64,000 bases of DNA from Paractinoplanes lichenicola. GTDB lineage: Bacteria > Actinomycetota > Actinomycetes > Mycobacteriales > Micromonosporaceae. The translations under genes and the position numbers were made by a program. The notes under the pieces were generated by a model. That model had not been told where the DNA came from. It saw nothing but the letters and a program-made list of their open reading frames with translations, and made no database searches. The first letter of the stretch is position 1; each line of letters starts with the position of its first letter. The DNA lies in the NCBI RefSeq assembly GCF_016785085.1, contig NZ_JAENHO010000009.1:360079-424078 (forward strand). Reading direction: 5' to 3'. Below are positions 41,368 through 50,023 of this stretch, in pieces.

Positions 41368-41386
41368 TTAGGTAAGGCTGGCCTAA
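41368..41386. promoter_or_regulatory. Iron box (IdeR/DmdR1-type) before heme oxygenase
   Basis: TTAGGTAAGGCTGGCCTAA is a 19-bp dyad close to the actinobacterial consensus TTAGGTTAGGCTAACCTAA (16 of 19 positions). It lies 49 bp before the heme oxygenase ATG. Repression under iron sufficiency is the established role of such boxes. Confidence 0.8.
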
Positions 41387-41434
41387 CGCCGCGTGCCGGT
41401 GTGTACCGATGTCGTACCCGAAAGGTCGTGCCTC

Positions 41435-42079
41435 ATGACCGAGTTCGCCGCCCGGATCCGCCGCGCCACCATGGCCGAGCACCGCGAGGCCGAGACGCGC
41501 AGCTTCATCTCGCGGCTGATGGCGGGCGAGGTCCCGTACGCGGGGTACGCCGTGCTCACCGCGCAATACCTGCACATCTATCGCGAGCTCGAGGCGGCCG
41601 CGGCCCGGATGCGCACCGACGAGGTGGCCGCCGGGTTCGCCGATCCGCTGCTCGACCGGGTGCCGTCGCTCGAGGCCGACGTGCGGTTTCTCGGGTCGGC
41701 CGACGTTCGCCCGCTCGAGGCCACGCGGCGTTACGTGGCCCGGCTGCGCGAGCAGTGCCACGACTCGGCGGTCCACTTCATCGCCCACCACTACGTGCGC
41801 TACCTGGGCGATCTCAGCGGCGGCCTGATGGTCGGCCGGTCGGTGGCCCAGACCTACGGCCTCGGCCCGGGCGGCGTGGCCTTCTACTCTTTCCTGGACA
41901 TCCCGGACAGCAAGGCGTACAAGACCGCCTACCGTACGCGGCTCGACTCGCTCCCGGCCATGCTCGGCCCGGCGGAGCTCGATGACCTGGTGGCCGAGTC
42001 CCAGCTCGCCTTCAAGCTCAACGCCGCCCTGTTCGTCGAGATGGGCCGCCGTTTCTCCGAAGTCGCCCCCGCGGCATAG
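41435..42079 (+). CDS. hmuO: Heme oxygenase (biliverdin-producing)
   Basis: A 214-residue all-helical cytoplasmic enzyme that opens heme to release iron, CO and biliverdin. The proximal heme ligand is His16 in TMAEHREAE, and the distal helix Gly-rich kink is YLGDLSGGLMVG (about 125-136). RFSEVAP closes the fold. The upstream iron box predicts expression in iron starvation. No heme importer genes are adjacent, so heme uptake must be encoded elsewhere. Confidence 0.92.
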   Translation: MTEFAARIRRATMAEHREAETRSFISRLMAGEVPYAGYAVLTAQYLHIYRELEAAAARMRTDEVAAGFADPLLDRVPSLEADVRFLGSADVRPLEATRRYVARLREQCHDSAVHFIAHHYVRYLGDLSGGLMVGRSVAQTYGLGPGGVAFYSFLDIPDSKAYKTAYRTRLDSLPAMLGPAELDDLVAESQLAFKLNAALFVEMGRRFSEVAPAA

Positions 42080-42089
42080 CCTCAGGACC

Positions 42090-42818
42090 ATGGCTTTCCC
42101 GTACGCTCCCACGCCCGGCAACGACGGCCCGGCCGGGGAGACGTACGCGGTCGCCCTCGTCCGCGACGGCGACTTCGCGCAAGTCACCGAGGTGCTCCGC
42201 CGGCTCCGGTTCACGGGCTGGGCCGGCTCACCGGACGACGGCTGGCTGCCGGTCGTCGCCAGGAGCGGCACGGTGGCCGCGGGCCGGCGCGGGATCGTCG
42301 AGGTCGGCGCCGAGCTGACCGGCGACGTGCTGGTCGTGCGGGTCCTCGCCGACCGGCAGCTGGCCCTGGTCGCCTGGTCGGCGGGGGAGGAGCTGGGCCG
42401 TTACGTCAGCGATCCGTCCCGCGAGCCGGGCGCCGAGGACGACGTGATCGACGACCCGCTCGGGGTGGAGAACGCGGCCGCCTTCGCCGAGGTGTGCGGA
42501 CACCCGGAACACACTGGCGAGCTGGCCGAGCTGCTCAACGACCGGCTCGACCCGGAACTGGTCAACGAGTCCGAGCGGCTGGCCAAGATCCTGCGGCTGC
42601 TCGGCCTGCCCACGTGGCTGGTCGCGGTGGCGAGCCTGCCCCGGGACATCCCCACCGGCCCGCGGGCGCGCGAGCTGACCCGGCTCGGGTTCGGGCTGAC
42701 CGGCGTACGGGGGAAGGCTCTTGATCGGGCTGTGCGCCCCGTGCGCCGCCGTCGCCCGCCGCCGCCCGTGATCGCGGATCCGCCGAGCGGGGGCGGGATG
42801 GATCCTTGGCTGCTGTGA
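42090..42818 (+). CDS. Hypothetical protein, 242 residues
   Basis: No family recognised. It has an N-terminal alpha/beta region (ETYAVALVRDGDFAQVTEVL, WLPVVARSGTVAAGRRGIVE), an acidic centre, a helical part (ELAELLNDRLDPELVNESER, ILRLLGLPTWLVAV), and a basic Pro/Arg-rich tail (RPVRRRRPPPPVIADPPSGG). It is soluble, starts 11 bp after heme oxygenase and is probably co-transcribed. Its TGA stop directly abuts the stop of the convergent WXG100-like gene. Confidence 0.6.
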   Translation: MAFPYAPTPGNDGPAGETYAVALVRDGDFAQVTEVLRRLRFTGWAGSPDDGWLPVVARSGTVAAGRRGIVEVGAELTGDVLVVRVLADRQLALVAWSAGEELGRYVSDPSREPGAEDDVIDDPLGVENAAAFAEVCGHPEHTGELAELLNDRLDPELVNESERLAKILRLLGLPTWLVAVASLPRDIPTGPRARELTRLGFGLTGVRGKALDRAVRPVRRRRPPPPVIADPPSGGGMDPWLL

Positions 42819-43610
42819 TCAGAAGACCTGCGGCAGCTTCCACGTCTCGTCGGCGCCGGTCACCTTGTCGATCGTCGGGCCCAGCGTGGGCTGCACGATC
42901 GCCTTCTTGATGACCCAGTTCGTCGCGAGCAGCTGGTAGCCCTCCTTGGTGGCGTAGCGCGCGCCGACCCAGTTCTTCGCGCCCACGCTGCGGATCTTCG
43001 TGAGCTTGTACGCCTTCGCGAACTCGCTCATCTTCTTGAGGAACGCGGCCACCTTGCGCAGCAGATTCGCCAGCTTCATGCCGACCGTGGCCGCGCGGGT
43101 GCCCGCCACCGCCGCCTCGATTCCGCCCGCCGCCGCCCCGGCCGCCAGCGACGCGCCCGCGGTGATCCAGGCCGACGCGAGCGCCACGATGATCGTCACG
43201 ATCAGCCAGGCGATGAGCTCCTTGACGATCGACTCGACCAGATCCTGCGCCTGCTGGGCGGCCTCGGCCGAGCCGTCGAGCAGCTCGGCGGTGACCCGGA
43301 AGTGCTCGGCGATCTCGGCGAACGACTGGTTGACCTCGGTCAGCTCGGCGTTGAAGGCGGCCGCGGCGTCACCCTCCCAGTACGACAACAGATCCGTACG
43401 GGCGGAGAGCTCGGTCTGGGCGTGCTGCTCGAGCTGGGTCGCGGCGTTGCGCCACGCCTCGGCCTTCTGGCGCAGCTGGTCGGGATCGCCGGTGACCTGG
43501 TCGAGCGGGTTGGACAGGAACGAGACGATCGGCTTGATCACCGAGTAGGCCTCGCCGGCCGGGCCCAGCCACTGCTCGATGCGGTCGGCGCCGCTCGGGG
43601 CCCGGGTCAC
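42819..43610 (-). CDS. WXG100-superfamily protein with C-terminal membrane and basic region
   Basis: A 263-residue protein. Its first half is a helical hairpin with the WxG-like turn SYWEGDAAAAFNAEL at about 73-87, typical of ESX/type VII secretion substrates. A hydrophobic stretch follows (LIAWLIVTIIVALASAWITA, about 130-150), then a Lys-rich region. The extension makes it longer than small EsxA-like proteins and like actinobacterial LXG/PPE-type variants. It overlaps the upstream 104-residue partner by GTGA. No EccC or other ESX machinery gene is in the window. Confidence 0.78.
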   Translation of the reverse strand: MTRAPSGADRIEQWLGPAGEAYSVIKPIVSFLSNPLDQVTGDPDQLRQKAEAWRNAATQLEQHAQTELSARTDLLSYWEGDAAAAFNAELTEVNQSFAEIAEHFRVTAELLDGSAEAAQQAQDLVESIVKELIAWLIVTIIVALASAWITAGASLAAGAAAGGIEAAVAGTRAATVGMKLANLLRKVAAFLKKMSEFAKAYKLTKIRSVGAKNWVGARYATKEGYQLLATNWVIKKAIVQPTLGPTIDKVTGADETWKLPQVF

Positions 43611-43921
43611 TTGTTGCTCCCGTCCACCCGGGTGGCTGCCGCTTGGTCCGTACGTTCGTAGTCCTCACGGAGTTCACGGAAGGCCTGGCTCAGGTCGGAG
43701 AACGCGTCGGAGCCGTTGCGCAGCGTCTCGAGCCCGTCGGTGGTGCGCTGCTCGTAGACCTGCGCGCAGTCGCGGGAGTCGGGGAGCAGGCCGAAGCTGT
43801 CCTCCGTGACGTCGGCGTCGACCAGGAACGTACGGGTCGACTCGAAGGACTCGCTCAGGTCGTCCATCGCCGCCGCATATCTGCTCAGGGCGTCCAGATA
43901 GACCGATACCGGCTGTCCCAC
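43607..43921 (-). CDS. Small helical ESX-associated protein (WXG100 partner-like)
   Basis: A 104-residue protein made mainly of helices (VSVYLDALSRYAAAMDDLSE, LETLRNGSDAFSDLSQAFRE, LREDYERTDQAAATRV). Its size and position just before a WXG100 gene suggest a heterodimer partner, as with EsxA/EsxB or EspC-like proteins; the C-terminal DYERTD resembles the YxxxD/E secretion motif. GTG 43921 was chosen as start. It is translationally coupled to the downstream gene. Confidence 0.68.
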   Translation of the reverse strand: MGQPVSVYLDALSRYAAAMDDLSESFESTRTFLVDADVTEDSFGLLPDSRDCAQVYEQRTTDGLETLRNGSDAFSDLSQAFRELREDYERTDQAAATRVDGSNK

Positions 43922-43925
43922 GCGC

Positions 43926-44501
43926 CTACTCCCCCCTAGGTGCTCCGATCGCCTCGACCACCGGCTCGGCCAGGCTCGGCGGGGAACAGAGCAGCATGCA
44001 CCCCGACCCGTCACGAAACCCGGTCAGCAGCCGGCCACGGCGCAGAACACCCGCCGGGGCCGAGACGGCACCCAGGATAGCGACCCTGTCCACTGCGTAC
44101 CTCTGACGTGCGGACTGATCGGACGGGCCGAACCATTTGCCGAGGCCACCCTTGGCGCGGGGGGTCACCTCGATCTCCACGAGCAGCAGCCGCCGGTTGG
44201 TGATCGCCACCTTGGGGGCGGTGACCGCGCCGATCGCCTCATGCAGCAGCCGGCCCTGCGTGCCCGGCCCGCCGATCACCGCGCGGCCCCAGACCGCCTG
44301 CTGGACGGCGCTGCCGCCGAACGTGCCCAGTCCCACTAGGATGGTCGGGTCCAGCAGGTCGATCAGCTCGTCGCGGACCGAGACCTCCTCGGTCGTGCCG
44401 GGATCCTGCTGCACGGGCGAGACGGCCAGCAGCCGCTCCCCGTCCTGCAGCAGGCCGTCGAACGCGGGCGCGACCCTTGTGGTGTAGTCCTTCACCGCCA
44501 T
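43926..44501 (-). CDS. Hypothetical protein of the WXG100/YbaB group
   Basis: A 191-residue soluble protein. After DYTTRVAPAFDGLLQDGERL it has AVSPVQQDPG, a hydrophobic Gly-rich middle, and KVAITNRRLLLVEIEVTP, then VDRVAILGAVSAPAGVLRRG and FRDGSGCMLLCSPP. The alternation of strands suggests a PH-like or bacterial GRAM-like fold, which is an inference. It starts the three-gene unit with the two WXG100-like genes (4-bp gap) and is divergent from ybaB. Confidence 0.6.
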   Translation of the reverse strand: MAVKDYTTRVAPAFDGLLQDGERLLAVSPVQQDPGTTEEVSVRDELIDLLDPTILVGLGTFGGSAVQQAVWGRAVIGGPGTQGRLLHEAIGAVTAPKVAITNRRLLLVEIEVTPRAKGGLGKWFGPSDQSARQRYAVDRVAILGAVSAPAGVLRRGRLLTGFRDGSGCMLLCSPPSLAEPVVEAIGAPRGE

Positions 44502-44535
44502 CGCACCAGGATGGCACGTCCCCTCGGAGGCATCG

Positions 44536-44922
44536 ATGCCGGAGATCCGCGATTTCACCGACCTGGCGGCGTACGCGCAGGAGCAGCTGGAACGGATCTC
44601 CCGGATGCAGTCGGACATGGCCGGAGCGGCCGGCGAGGGCGTGTCGCCGCAGCGGTACGCGCGGGCGCGTACGGGGCCGGGCGGCCAGGTGCTGGAGCTG
44701 CGGCTCGACCGGGACGCGTCGTCGCTGCCGGTGGCGGAGCTGGCGGACGAGATCGTGGCCGCGATCAGCGCGGCCCAGGCCGATTACGCGGCACAGACCG
44801 ACGCCATCATGGGGCCGCTGCTGGAGCCCCGCCCGAGCGACACGTTCGACGACGGCATCCGCCGGCTGGACGCCCTCACCGACGACCTCGACCGGCTGAT
44901 GCAGCGGCGGGATCTGCGCTAG
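44536..44922 (+). CDS. YbaB/EbfC-family protein
   Basis: A 128-residue protein with the YbaB plan: an N-terminal helix (LAAYAQEQLERISRMQSDMA), a three-strand sheet with GGQVLELRLDRDASSLP, then a helix (ELADEIVAAISAAQADYAAQ). The C terminus is a second helix. YbaB dimers bind DNA, but the divergent copies beside actinobacterial WXG100 genes probably serve the secretion cluster in another way. The ribosome site CGGAGG lies 8 bp before ATG. Confidence 0.78.
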   Translation: MPEIRDFTDLAAYAQEQLERISRMQSDMAGAAGEGVSPQRYARARTGPGGQVLELRLDRDASSLPVAELADEIVAAISAAQADYAAQTDAIMGPLLEPRPSDTFDDGIRRLDALTDDLDRLMQRRDLR

Positions 44923-45063
44923 CTTGGTGCCGGTCGACCGGTGATACAGGAAGGCCAAGCGGTTCCCGCGCGGGGAGGACGCGTGCGAGGTGCCGGGCCC
45001 GCCGACCAGCGCCAGTACGGCGCGGCGGGCCGGACCCACGGTCCACAGTGTGCCCGAATCCGG

Positions 45064-46410
45064 CTATCTGTCCACCAGGGCGGGGATAGCGGAGAACACG
45101 GTGTGCGGGTCGTAGCGTCGTTTGAGGGTGAGCAGGCGTTCGAGGTTGGGACCGAACGAGTCGCGGGCCCGGGCGTCCTCCTGGGGGCCGAGCAGGTTCG
45201 GATAGCCGCCGGGCAAGGCGATCGGCGTCAGGGCCTCTTCGACCTGGTCGGCCCAGTCGCGATGCGGGTCGGGGGAGTCGTCGGGGGTCCAGGACGCGAT
45301 CACCTCGACGGGGTGGTGCGGGGTGCGCTGGGCGAACGCGGTGGCGGCCGGATCGACGCGGGCCGCGGCGCCGTGGAAGTGGTTGACGATCAGGGCCGAG
45401 TGGGGGCCCAGGCGCGTGGCGGCGTCGGTCAGGATGTCGGCCGCCGCGGGGGACACTGTGGCCAGCGAGCGGCTGCGCAGCAGGTAGTGGTTGCCGGGCG
45501 TCATGCTGGCGTCGAACATGCGCAGCGCTCCGGCGTACGGCATCGGCATGATCTGGTCCACGACCGGGTGGCCGAGCGTGCGCATACGGGCGATCACGCG
45601 TTCGCCGGCGGCCAGGTCGGGGCCGCTCCAGAAGGGGCACAGGAAGGCCAGCGTGCCCTGCGGACCGGGCAGGAACCCGGTCATCACCGTCAGGTCGTCG
45701 CGGGCCTCGGCCACAAGCTCGGCGTACCCGGTCAGGACGGCCCGGCCCTCGGTGAGCGGGAACATCAGGATGCCGGCGAGCACGGACGGCACCTCGTGCA
45801 GGCGGTAGCGCAGTTCGGTGACCACGCCGAAGTTGGCGCCGCCGCCGCGCAGGGCCCAATACAGGTCGGTGTCGTCGTCGGGGCCCGCGATCGCGGTGGT
45901 GCCGTCGGCCAGCACGACGTCGGCGCCGAGCAGGTTGTCGGCGGCCAGCCCGAACCGGCCGATCAGCGCCCCGTAACCGCCCGCCGTGGTCAGCCCGGCC
46001 AGCCCGACCCCGCCGACGACCCCGGTCGCCGCGACCATCCCGTACGGGGTGATCGTGCCGACCAGGTCGGAGGTGATCGCGCCGCCCTGCGTCGTGGCCG
46101 TCCGGCGGGAGGTGTCGACGGTGACCGCGCGCATGGCCGTCAGATCCAGGACGATGCCGCCGTCGCGGAGGGCGCGGCCGGCCCAGTCGTGGCCGCCGGC
46201 CCGCACCGACAGCGGGACCCCGTGATCGCCGGCGATCCGGACCACGGCGCTCACCTCGGCGGGGTCGGTGCACTTCGCGACCATGGCCGGTTGCGTGGTC
46301 ACGGCGGGGTTCCAGACTTCGCGGGCGGCGGCGAAACCCGCCTGGTCGGCGCCGATCAGCCGGTCGCCGAGCCGAGCGCGCAGCATTTTCTCCGCATCGG
46401 TTGTGCTCAC
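45064..46410 (-). CDS. FAD-linked oxidase of the berberine-bridge type
   Basis: A 448-residue flavoprotein. The PP-loop has SVRAGGHDWAGRALRDGGIV, with the His expected to hold FAD covalently, and GVVGGVGLAGLTTAGGYGAL replaces the common GGGHG loop, so the second (Cys) linkage is absent. LYWALRGGGANFGVVTEL is a strong family motif, and NLERLLTLKRRYDPHTVFSA is the closing BBE tail. Such enzymes oxidise oligosaccharides or secondary metabolites. GTG 46410 was chosen as start. No signal peptide was seen. Confidence 0.86.
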   Translation of the reverse strand: MSTTDAEKMLRARLGDRLIGADQAGFAAAREVWNPAVTTQPAMVAKCTDPAEVSAVVRIAGDHGVPLSVRAGGHDWAGRALRDGGIVLDLTAMRAVTVDTSRRTATTQGGAITSDLVGTITPYGMVAATGVVGGVGLAGLTTAGGYGALIGRFGLAADNLLGADVVLADGTTAIAGPDDDTDLYWALRGGGANFGVVTELRYRLHEVPSVLAGILMFPLTEGRAVLTGYAELVAEARDDLTVMTGFLPGPQGTLAFLCPFWSGPDLAAGERVIARMRTLGHPVVDQIMPMPYAGALRMFDASMTPGNHYLLRSRSLATVSPAAADILTDAATRLGPHSALIVNHFHGAAARVDPAATAFAQRTPHHPVEVIASWTPDDSPDPHRDWADQVEEALTPIALPGGYPNLLGPQEDARARDSFGPNLERLLTLKRRYDPHTVFSAIPALVDR

Positions 46411-46495
46411 GGCGCCCTCCCCGGGGGCAGTGGACGGTTGCCCGAACGCTAGTGCGCGCTCACGGAAAGCGCCGTCACGAACACGACTCGTGCGC

Positions 46496-46584
46496 GGACG
46501 AAACCAACCCAGCCTCCTAGGACGCCAGAAACGGCGCCCCGGCTCGGACAAAACCAACCCAGCCTCCTAGGACGCCAAAGACGG
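46496..46584. repeat. Direct repeat with embedded palindromes in a divergent promoter region
   Basis: A 39-bp block at 46496-46534 recurs at 46546-46584, period exactly 50 bp, with three mismatches. Each carries the near-palindrome GCCTCCTAGGACGC (46512-46525, 46562-46575). It lies between the divergent flavin oxidase and PLP-enzyme genes and probably contains paired operators. Confidence 0.7.
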
Positions 46585-46627
46585 TGTTCCTGCGATCATG
46601 GAGGTCGCACCGAGGGGAGTGGTTGTT

Positions 46628-47650
46628 GTGGAGACGCCGTACGTGGCTGTGGACGTTGACGTGCTCGACCGGAACGTGGCGGGAATGGCCGCCGCCGCCC
46701 GGGATCGCGGGCTCGACCTGCGCCCGCACGCCAAGACGCACAAGTGCCTCGAGATCGCCCGCCGGCAGGTCGAGCACGGGGCGGCCGGGCTGACGGTGGC
46801 GACGGTCAGTGAGGCCGAGTTGTTCGCCGGCGGCGGCTTCGAGGACCTGTTCATCGCGTACCCGGTCTGGCCGTCACCCGGCCGGGCCGAGCGGCTGCGG
46901 GCGCTGGCCGAGCGGATCGCCCTGCGGGTCGGTGTCGACTCGGTGGAGAGCGCCGGACTGCTGGCCAAAGCGGTCGGCCCGCTCGACGTGCTGGTCGAGG
47001 TCGACAGCGGGCACCATCGCAGCGGGGTCCGGCCGGGCGACGCCGCGCGGGTGGCCGAGGCGGCCGAGCGGGCGGGGCATCGGGTGCGGGGCATCTTCAC
47101 GTTCCCGGGCCACGGCTACGGACCGGGGCTGCAGCAGCAGGCCGCGCGCGACGAGGCGGCGGCCCTGAGCGAGGCCGCGTCGGATGCCCCCGTACGCAGT
47201 GGGGGCTCGACCCCGACCGCCGCGCTGGCCGGAGCCGGGCCGCTGACCGAGATCCGGCCGGGCGTGTACGTGTTCGGGGACGCCCAGCAGGTCGAACTGG
47301 GCACCTGTGACTGGGAGGACGTGGCGCTGACGGTCGTGGCGACGGTCGTCAGCCGTACGGGGAACCGGGCCATCGTGGACGCCGGATCCAAGGTGCTGGG
47401 GGCCGACCGGCCGGCCTGGGCGACGGGCTTCGGACGCCTGCCCGAGCACCCCGACGCGCGGATCGTCGCCCTCTCCGAGCACCACGCCACCGTCGAGTTC
47501 CCCGGCGAGGCTCCGGCCCGCGGCGACGTGCTGCGGGTGGCGCCCAACCACGTCTGCGCCACGGTCAACCTGGCCGACGAGCTGGTCGTCGTGCGCGACG
47601 GGACCGAGGTCGACCGGTGGCGGGTGGCCGCGCGGGGCGCCAACACCTGA
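46628..47650 (+). CDS. DSD1/D-threonine-aldolase-type PLP enzyme
   Basis: A 340-residue fold-type III PLP protein. The Schiff-base Lys is in DLRPHAKTHKCLEIA (about residues 30-44), with barrel motifs LTVATVSEAELF and VLVEVDSGHHRSGVRPGD. In the C-terminal domain, APNHVCATVNL contains the His-x-Cys zinc pair of D-serine dehydratases and D-3-hydroxyaspartate dehydratases. The likely reaction is dehydration or aldol cleavage of a D-hydroxy-amino acid. GTG 46628 is preferred because GAGGGGAG lies 8 bp upstream. Confidence 0.82.
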   Translation: METPYVAVDVDVLDRNVAGMAAAARDRGLDLRPHAKTHKCLEIARRQVEHGAAGLTVATVSEAELFAGGGFEDLFIAYPVWPSPGRAERLRALAERIALRVGVDSVESAGLLAKAVGPLDVLVEVDSGHHRSGVRPGDAARVAEAAERAGHRVRGIFTFPGHGYGPGLQQQAARDEAAALSEAASDAPVRSGGSTPTAALAGAGPLTEIRPGVYVFGDAQQVELGTCDWEDVALTVVATVVSRTGNRAIVDAGSKVLGADRPAWATGFGRLPEHPDARIVALSEHHATVEFPGEAPARGDVLRVAPNHVCATVNLADELVVVRDGTEVDRWRVAARGANT

Positions 47651-47677
47651 CGGCGGCCGCCGCTATAACGTGACCTG

Positions 47678-48400
47678 GTGACATCGCCGTACCGTTCCGA
47701 GATCCGCCTGCGCCTCGACGACCCCGCCGCGCAGCGAGACGTGATCGCGCTCGGCTATCGCCGGGAGGGCATAGCGCGGGGCGCCGGGCCGAACCGCGAG
47801 GACATGGTCGTGTGGGCGCGGCTCGAGGACGATCCGGAGGGTCCCGCGCCGCGGGTGCTGCCCGACCTGCCGGGCGGCGAGCTGACCGACGGCGTGATCC
47901 GGATCCGGCCCTTGCGGGCGGAGGACCTGGAGGGCTGGATCGAGCTGCGCAGCCTGCCCGAGGTGGTGGCGACCTCGGTGCCGCCGGCCGCGCCGCCGCG
48001 GGAGGAGGTCGAGCGCCATTTCGCGTACGCGGAAGGTCGTTGGCTGGCCGGTGAGATGGCCGCCATGAGCATTCTCGACGCGCGGAGCGGCCGGTTCGCC
48101 GGGCAGATCGCGCTGTACTACTTCCAGCAGCACCTGCGGGAGGGGATGCTCGGCTACGGCGTGCTGCCGGCGTTCCGCGGCCGGGGCTACGCGCGGCGGG
48201 CCGTCCAGCTGGTGACGAAGTGGGCGTTCAACGAGGCGCGGCTGCAGCGGGTGGTGGCCGGCTCGGCGGTCGACAATCTGGCCTCGCAGAAGACGCTGCA
48301 GGCGGCCGGCTTCGAGATCGAGGGCAAGCAGCTGGGGATTCTGCCTGGCCCGAACGGAGGCCGGATCGATGCGGTGCTCTATGTCAGACGGCGGCTCTAG
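47678..48400 (+). CDS. GNAT-family N-acetyltransferase
   Basis: A 240-residue protein. An N-terminal extension (about 1-70) precedes a RimJ-like GNAT domain with IRIRPLRAEDLEGWIELRSL, the acetyl-CoA loop YGVLPAFRGRGYARRAVQLV, and VVAGSAVDNLASQKTLQAAG. The RimJ/RimL pattern suggests protein N-terminal or antibiotic acetylation; neither can be chosen. GTG 47678 was used. It lies 27 bp after the PLP enzyme gene, in the same direction. Confidence 0.85.
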   Translation: MTSPYRSEIRLRLDDPAAQRDVIALGYRREGIARGAGPNREDMVVWARLEDDPEGPAPRVLPDLPGGELTDGVIRIRPLRAEDLEGWIELRSLPEVVATSVPPAAPPREEVERHFAYAEGRWLAGEMAAMSILDARSGRFAGQIALYYFQQHLREGMLGYGVLPAFRGRGYARRAVQLVTKWAFNEARLQRVVAGSAVDNLASQKTLQAAGFEIEGKQLGILPGPNGGRIDAVLYVRRRL

Positions 48401-48409
48401 GCTGGGCGC

Positions 48410-49669
48410 ATGATTGCTCACCCGGGGGTTCGTTTCGCCGACCACACCGTCACCGTGCCGCTCGACCACCGTGATCCGGATGGCGAGACGATCGAGGTGT
48501 TCGCCCGCGAGGTCGTGGCGGCCGACCGGGCCGGTGACGAGTTGCCCTGGCTGGTCTATCTGCAGGGCGGGCCGGGTGGCAAGTCGCCGCGGCCGTTGCG
48601 GGCCGAGAGCTGGATCGGCCGGGCCGTGCGCACGCATCGGGTGCTGCTGCTCGACCAGCGCGGCACGGGCCGCAGCACCCCGCTCACCGCGAACACGGTC
48701 GGTGGCCGTCCGGCGAAGGAGCTGGCCGACTATCTGAAGCTGTTCCGGGCCGACAGCATCGTGGCCGACGCCGAGGTCCTGCGCGAGCGGGTGGCCGGCG
48801 GCGCGCAGTGGGACACGCTGGGGCAGAGCTACGGCGGGTTCGTGACGATGGCCTATCTGTCGGCGGCGCCGCAGGGCCTGCGCACGTGTTACGTCACCGG
48901 TGGCCTGCCCGGGCTGACGGCGACGGCCGACGAGGTCTATGAGCGCACCTATCCGCGGGTGGCCGCCAAGAACGCCGAGTTCTATCGCGACTTCCCCGAC
49001 GATCGCGCGGCCGTGCGGCGCCTCGCCGACCACCTGGCATCGGCCGACGTCCGGCTGCCCGACGGCGACCGCCTGACCCCGGAACGCCTGCGACTGGTCG
49101 GCGACAGCTTCGGGATGAGCTACGGCTATTCCTACGTGCACTGGCTTCTCGACGAGGCCTGGCACGGCGATCAGCTGTCCGCCACCTTCCTGTACGAGGT
49201 GATGGCGCACACGGGCTATGTCGACAAGCCGCTGTACGCGTTGCAGGAGTATTGCTACGGGCAGGGCAACGGGCCTACCGGCTGGGCCGCGGCGCGGGCG
49301 CTGGACGCGCGGCCCGAGTTCGCCGCGGACGCCGACCCGTTGCTGTTCACGGGCGAGATGATGTTTCCCTGGATGTTCGAGCAGATCGCGGCGCTGCGGC
49401 CGTTCGCGGGGGCGGCCGACATTCTGGCCGAGACCCCCGACTGGTCCGTGCTCTATGACGTGTCGCGGCTGGCGTCGAACGAGGTTCCGGTGGTGGCGGC
49501 CGTCTACGCCGATGACATGTATGTCGATGCTGGGTTGTCGCTGGAGACCGCGGCGGCCGTCGGCAACGTGCGCACGTGGGTTACCAATGAGCATGAGCAC
49601 GACGGGCTCCGTACGTCGGGGGATGCCGTGCTCGGGCATCTGATGGAGATGGCGTCAGGGCTGCGCTGA
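48410..49669 (+). CDS. Prolyl aminopeptidase-type alpha/beta hydrolase (S33)
   Basis: A 419-residue enzyme that would release N-terminal proline from peptides. The oxyanion motif LQGGPGGKSPRP and LLLDQRGTGRS come first, with the nucleophile elbow in LGQSYGGFVTM (Ser near residue 142). The acid is in AAVYADDMYVD and the catalytic His in NEHEHDGLR. All match S33 prolyl aminopeptidases of about 420 residues. No signal peptide, so intracellular. It is 10 bp after the acetyltransferase gene and likely in one transcript. Confidence 0.9.
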   Translation: MIAHPGVRFADHTVTVPLDHRDPDGETIEVFAREVVAADRAGDELPWLVYLQGGPGGKSPRPLRAESWIGRAVRTHRVLLLDQRGTGRSTPLTANTVGGRPAKELADYLKLFRADSIVADAEVLRERVAGGAQWDTLGQSYGGFVTMAYLSAAPQGLRTCYVTGGLPGLTATADEVYERTYPRVAAKNAEFYRDFPDDRAAVRRLADHLASADVRLPDGDRLTPERLRLVGDSFGMSYGYSYVHWLLDEAWHGDQLSATFLYEVMAHTGYVDKPLYALQEYCYGQGNGPTGWAAARALDARPEFAADADPLLFTGEMMFPWMFEQIAALRPFAGAADILAETPDWSVLYDVSRLASNEVPVVAAVYADDMYVDAGLSLETAAAVGNVRTWVTNEHEHDGLRTSGDAVLGHLMEMASGLR

Positions 49670-49696
49670 CTCTGGTTTTGTCGGCGCGTTCGGCCG

Positions 49697-50023
49697 TCAG
49701 GGCTGCGCTGACTCCGGTATCACGGCCAGGCCGGAGCGGGCCACGATTTGCTGCAGGGCGGCGATGTGGCCCGCGAAGGCCTGCTGGCCGCGTGGGCTCA
49801 GCCGGACGGAGGTGCGGGGGCGTTTGCCGATGAACGACTTACGGATGTCAACGTAGCCGGCTTCCTCGAGGGTGGCGAGCTGCTTCGACAGGGCCGAGTC
49901 GGTGAGGCCGACCTGGTCGCGCAGGAATTTGAACTCGGCCCACTCGGTGGCGGTCAGCAGGCTGACGATCGAGAGCCGGGTGGGCGCGTGGATGAGCTCG
50001 TCGAACCGGGGCTCGGCGCTCAT
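49697..50023 (-). CDS. Winged-helix transcriptional regulator (HTH_34-like)
   Basis: A 108-residue DNA-binding protein. FDELIHAPTRLSIVSLLTAT and FLRDQVGLTDSALSKQLATL form the recognition region, the wing is YVDIRKSFIGKRPRTSVRLS, and RGQQAFAGHIAALQQIV is the dimer helix. This short family regulates membrane or export proteins encoded alongside. It overlaps the upstream membrane protein gene by ATGA. The double dyad at 50510-50558, upstream of the operon, is the best candidate site. Confidence 0.85.
   Translation of the reverse strand: MSAEPRFDELIHAPTRLSIVSLLTATEWAEFKFLRDQVGLTDSALSKQLATLEEAGYVDIRKSFIGKRPRTSVRLSPRGQQAFAGHIAALQQIVARSGLAVIPESAQP

Noticed and set aside
44923..45063. Extra small gene between ybaB and the flavin oxidase
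   Set aside because: No frame with start, ribosome site and protein-like composition was found in this 141-bp gap.
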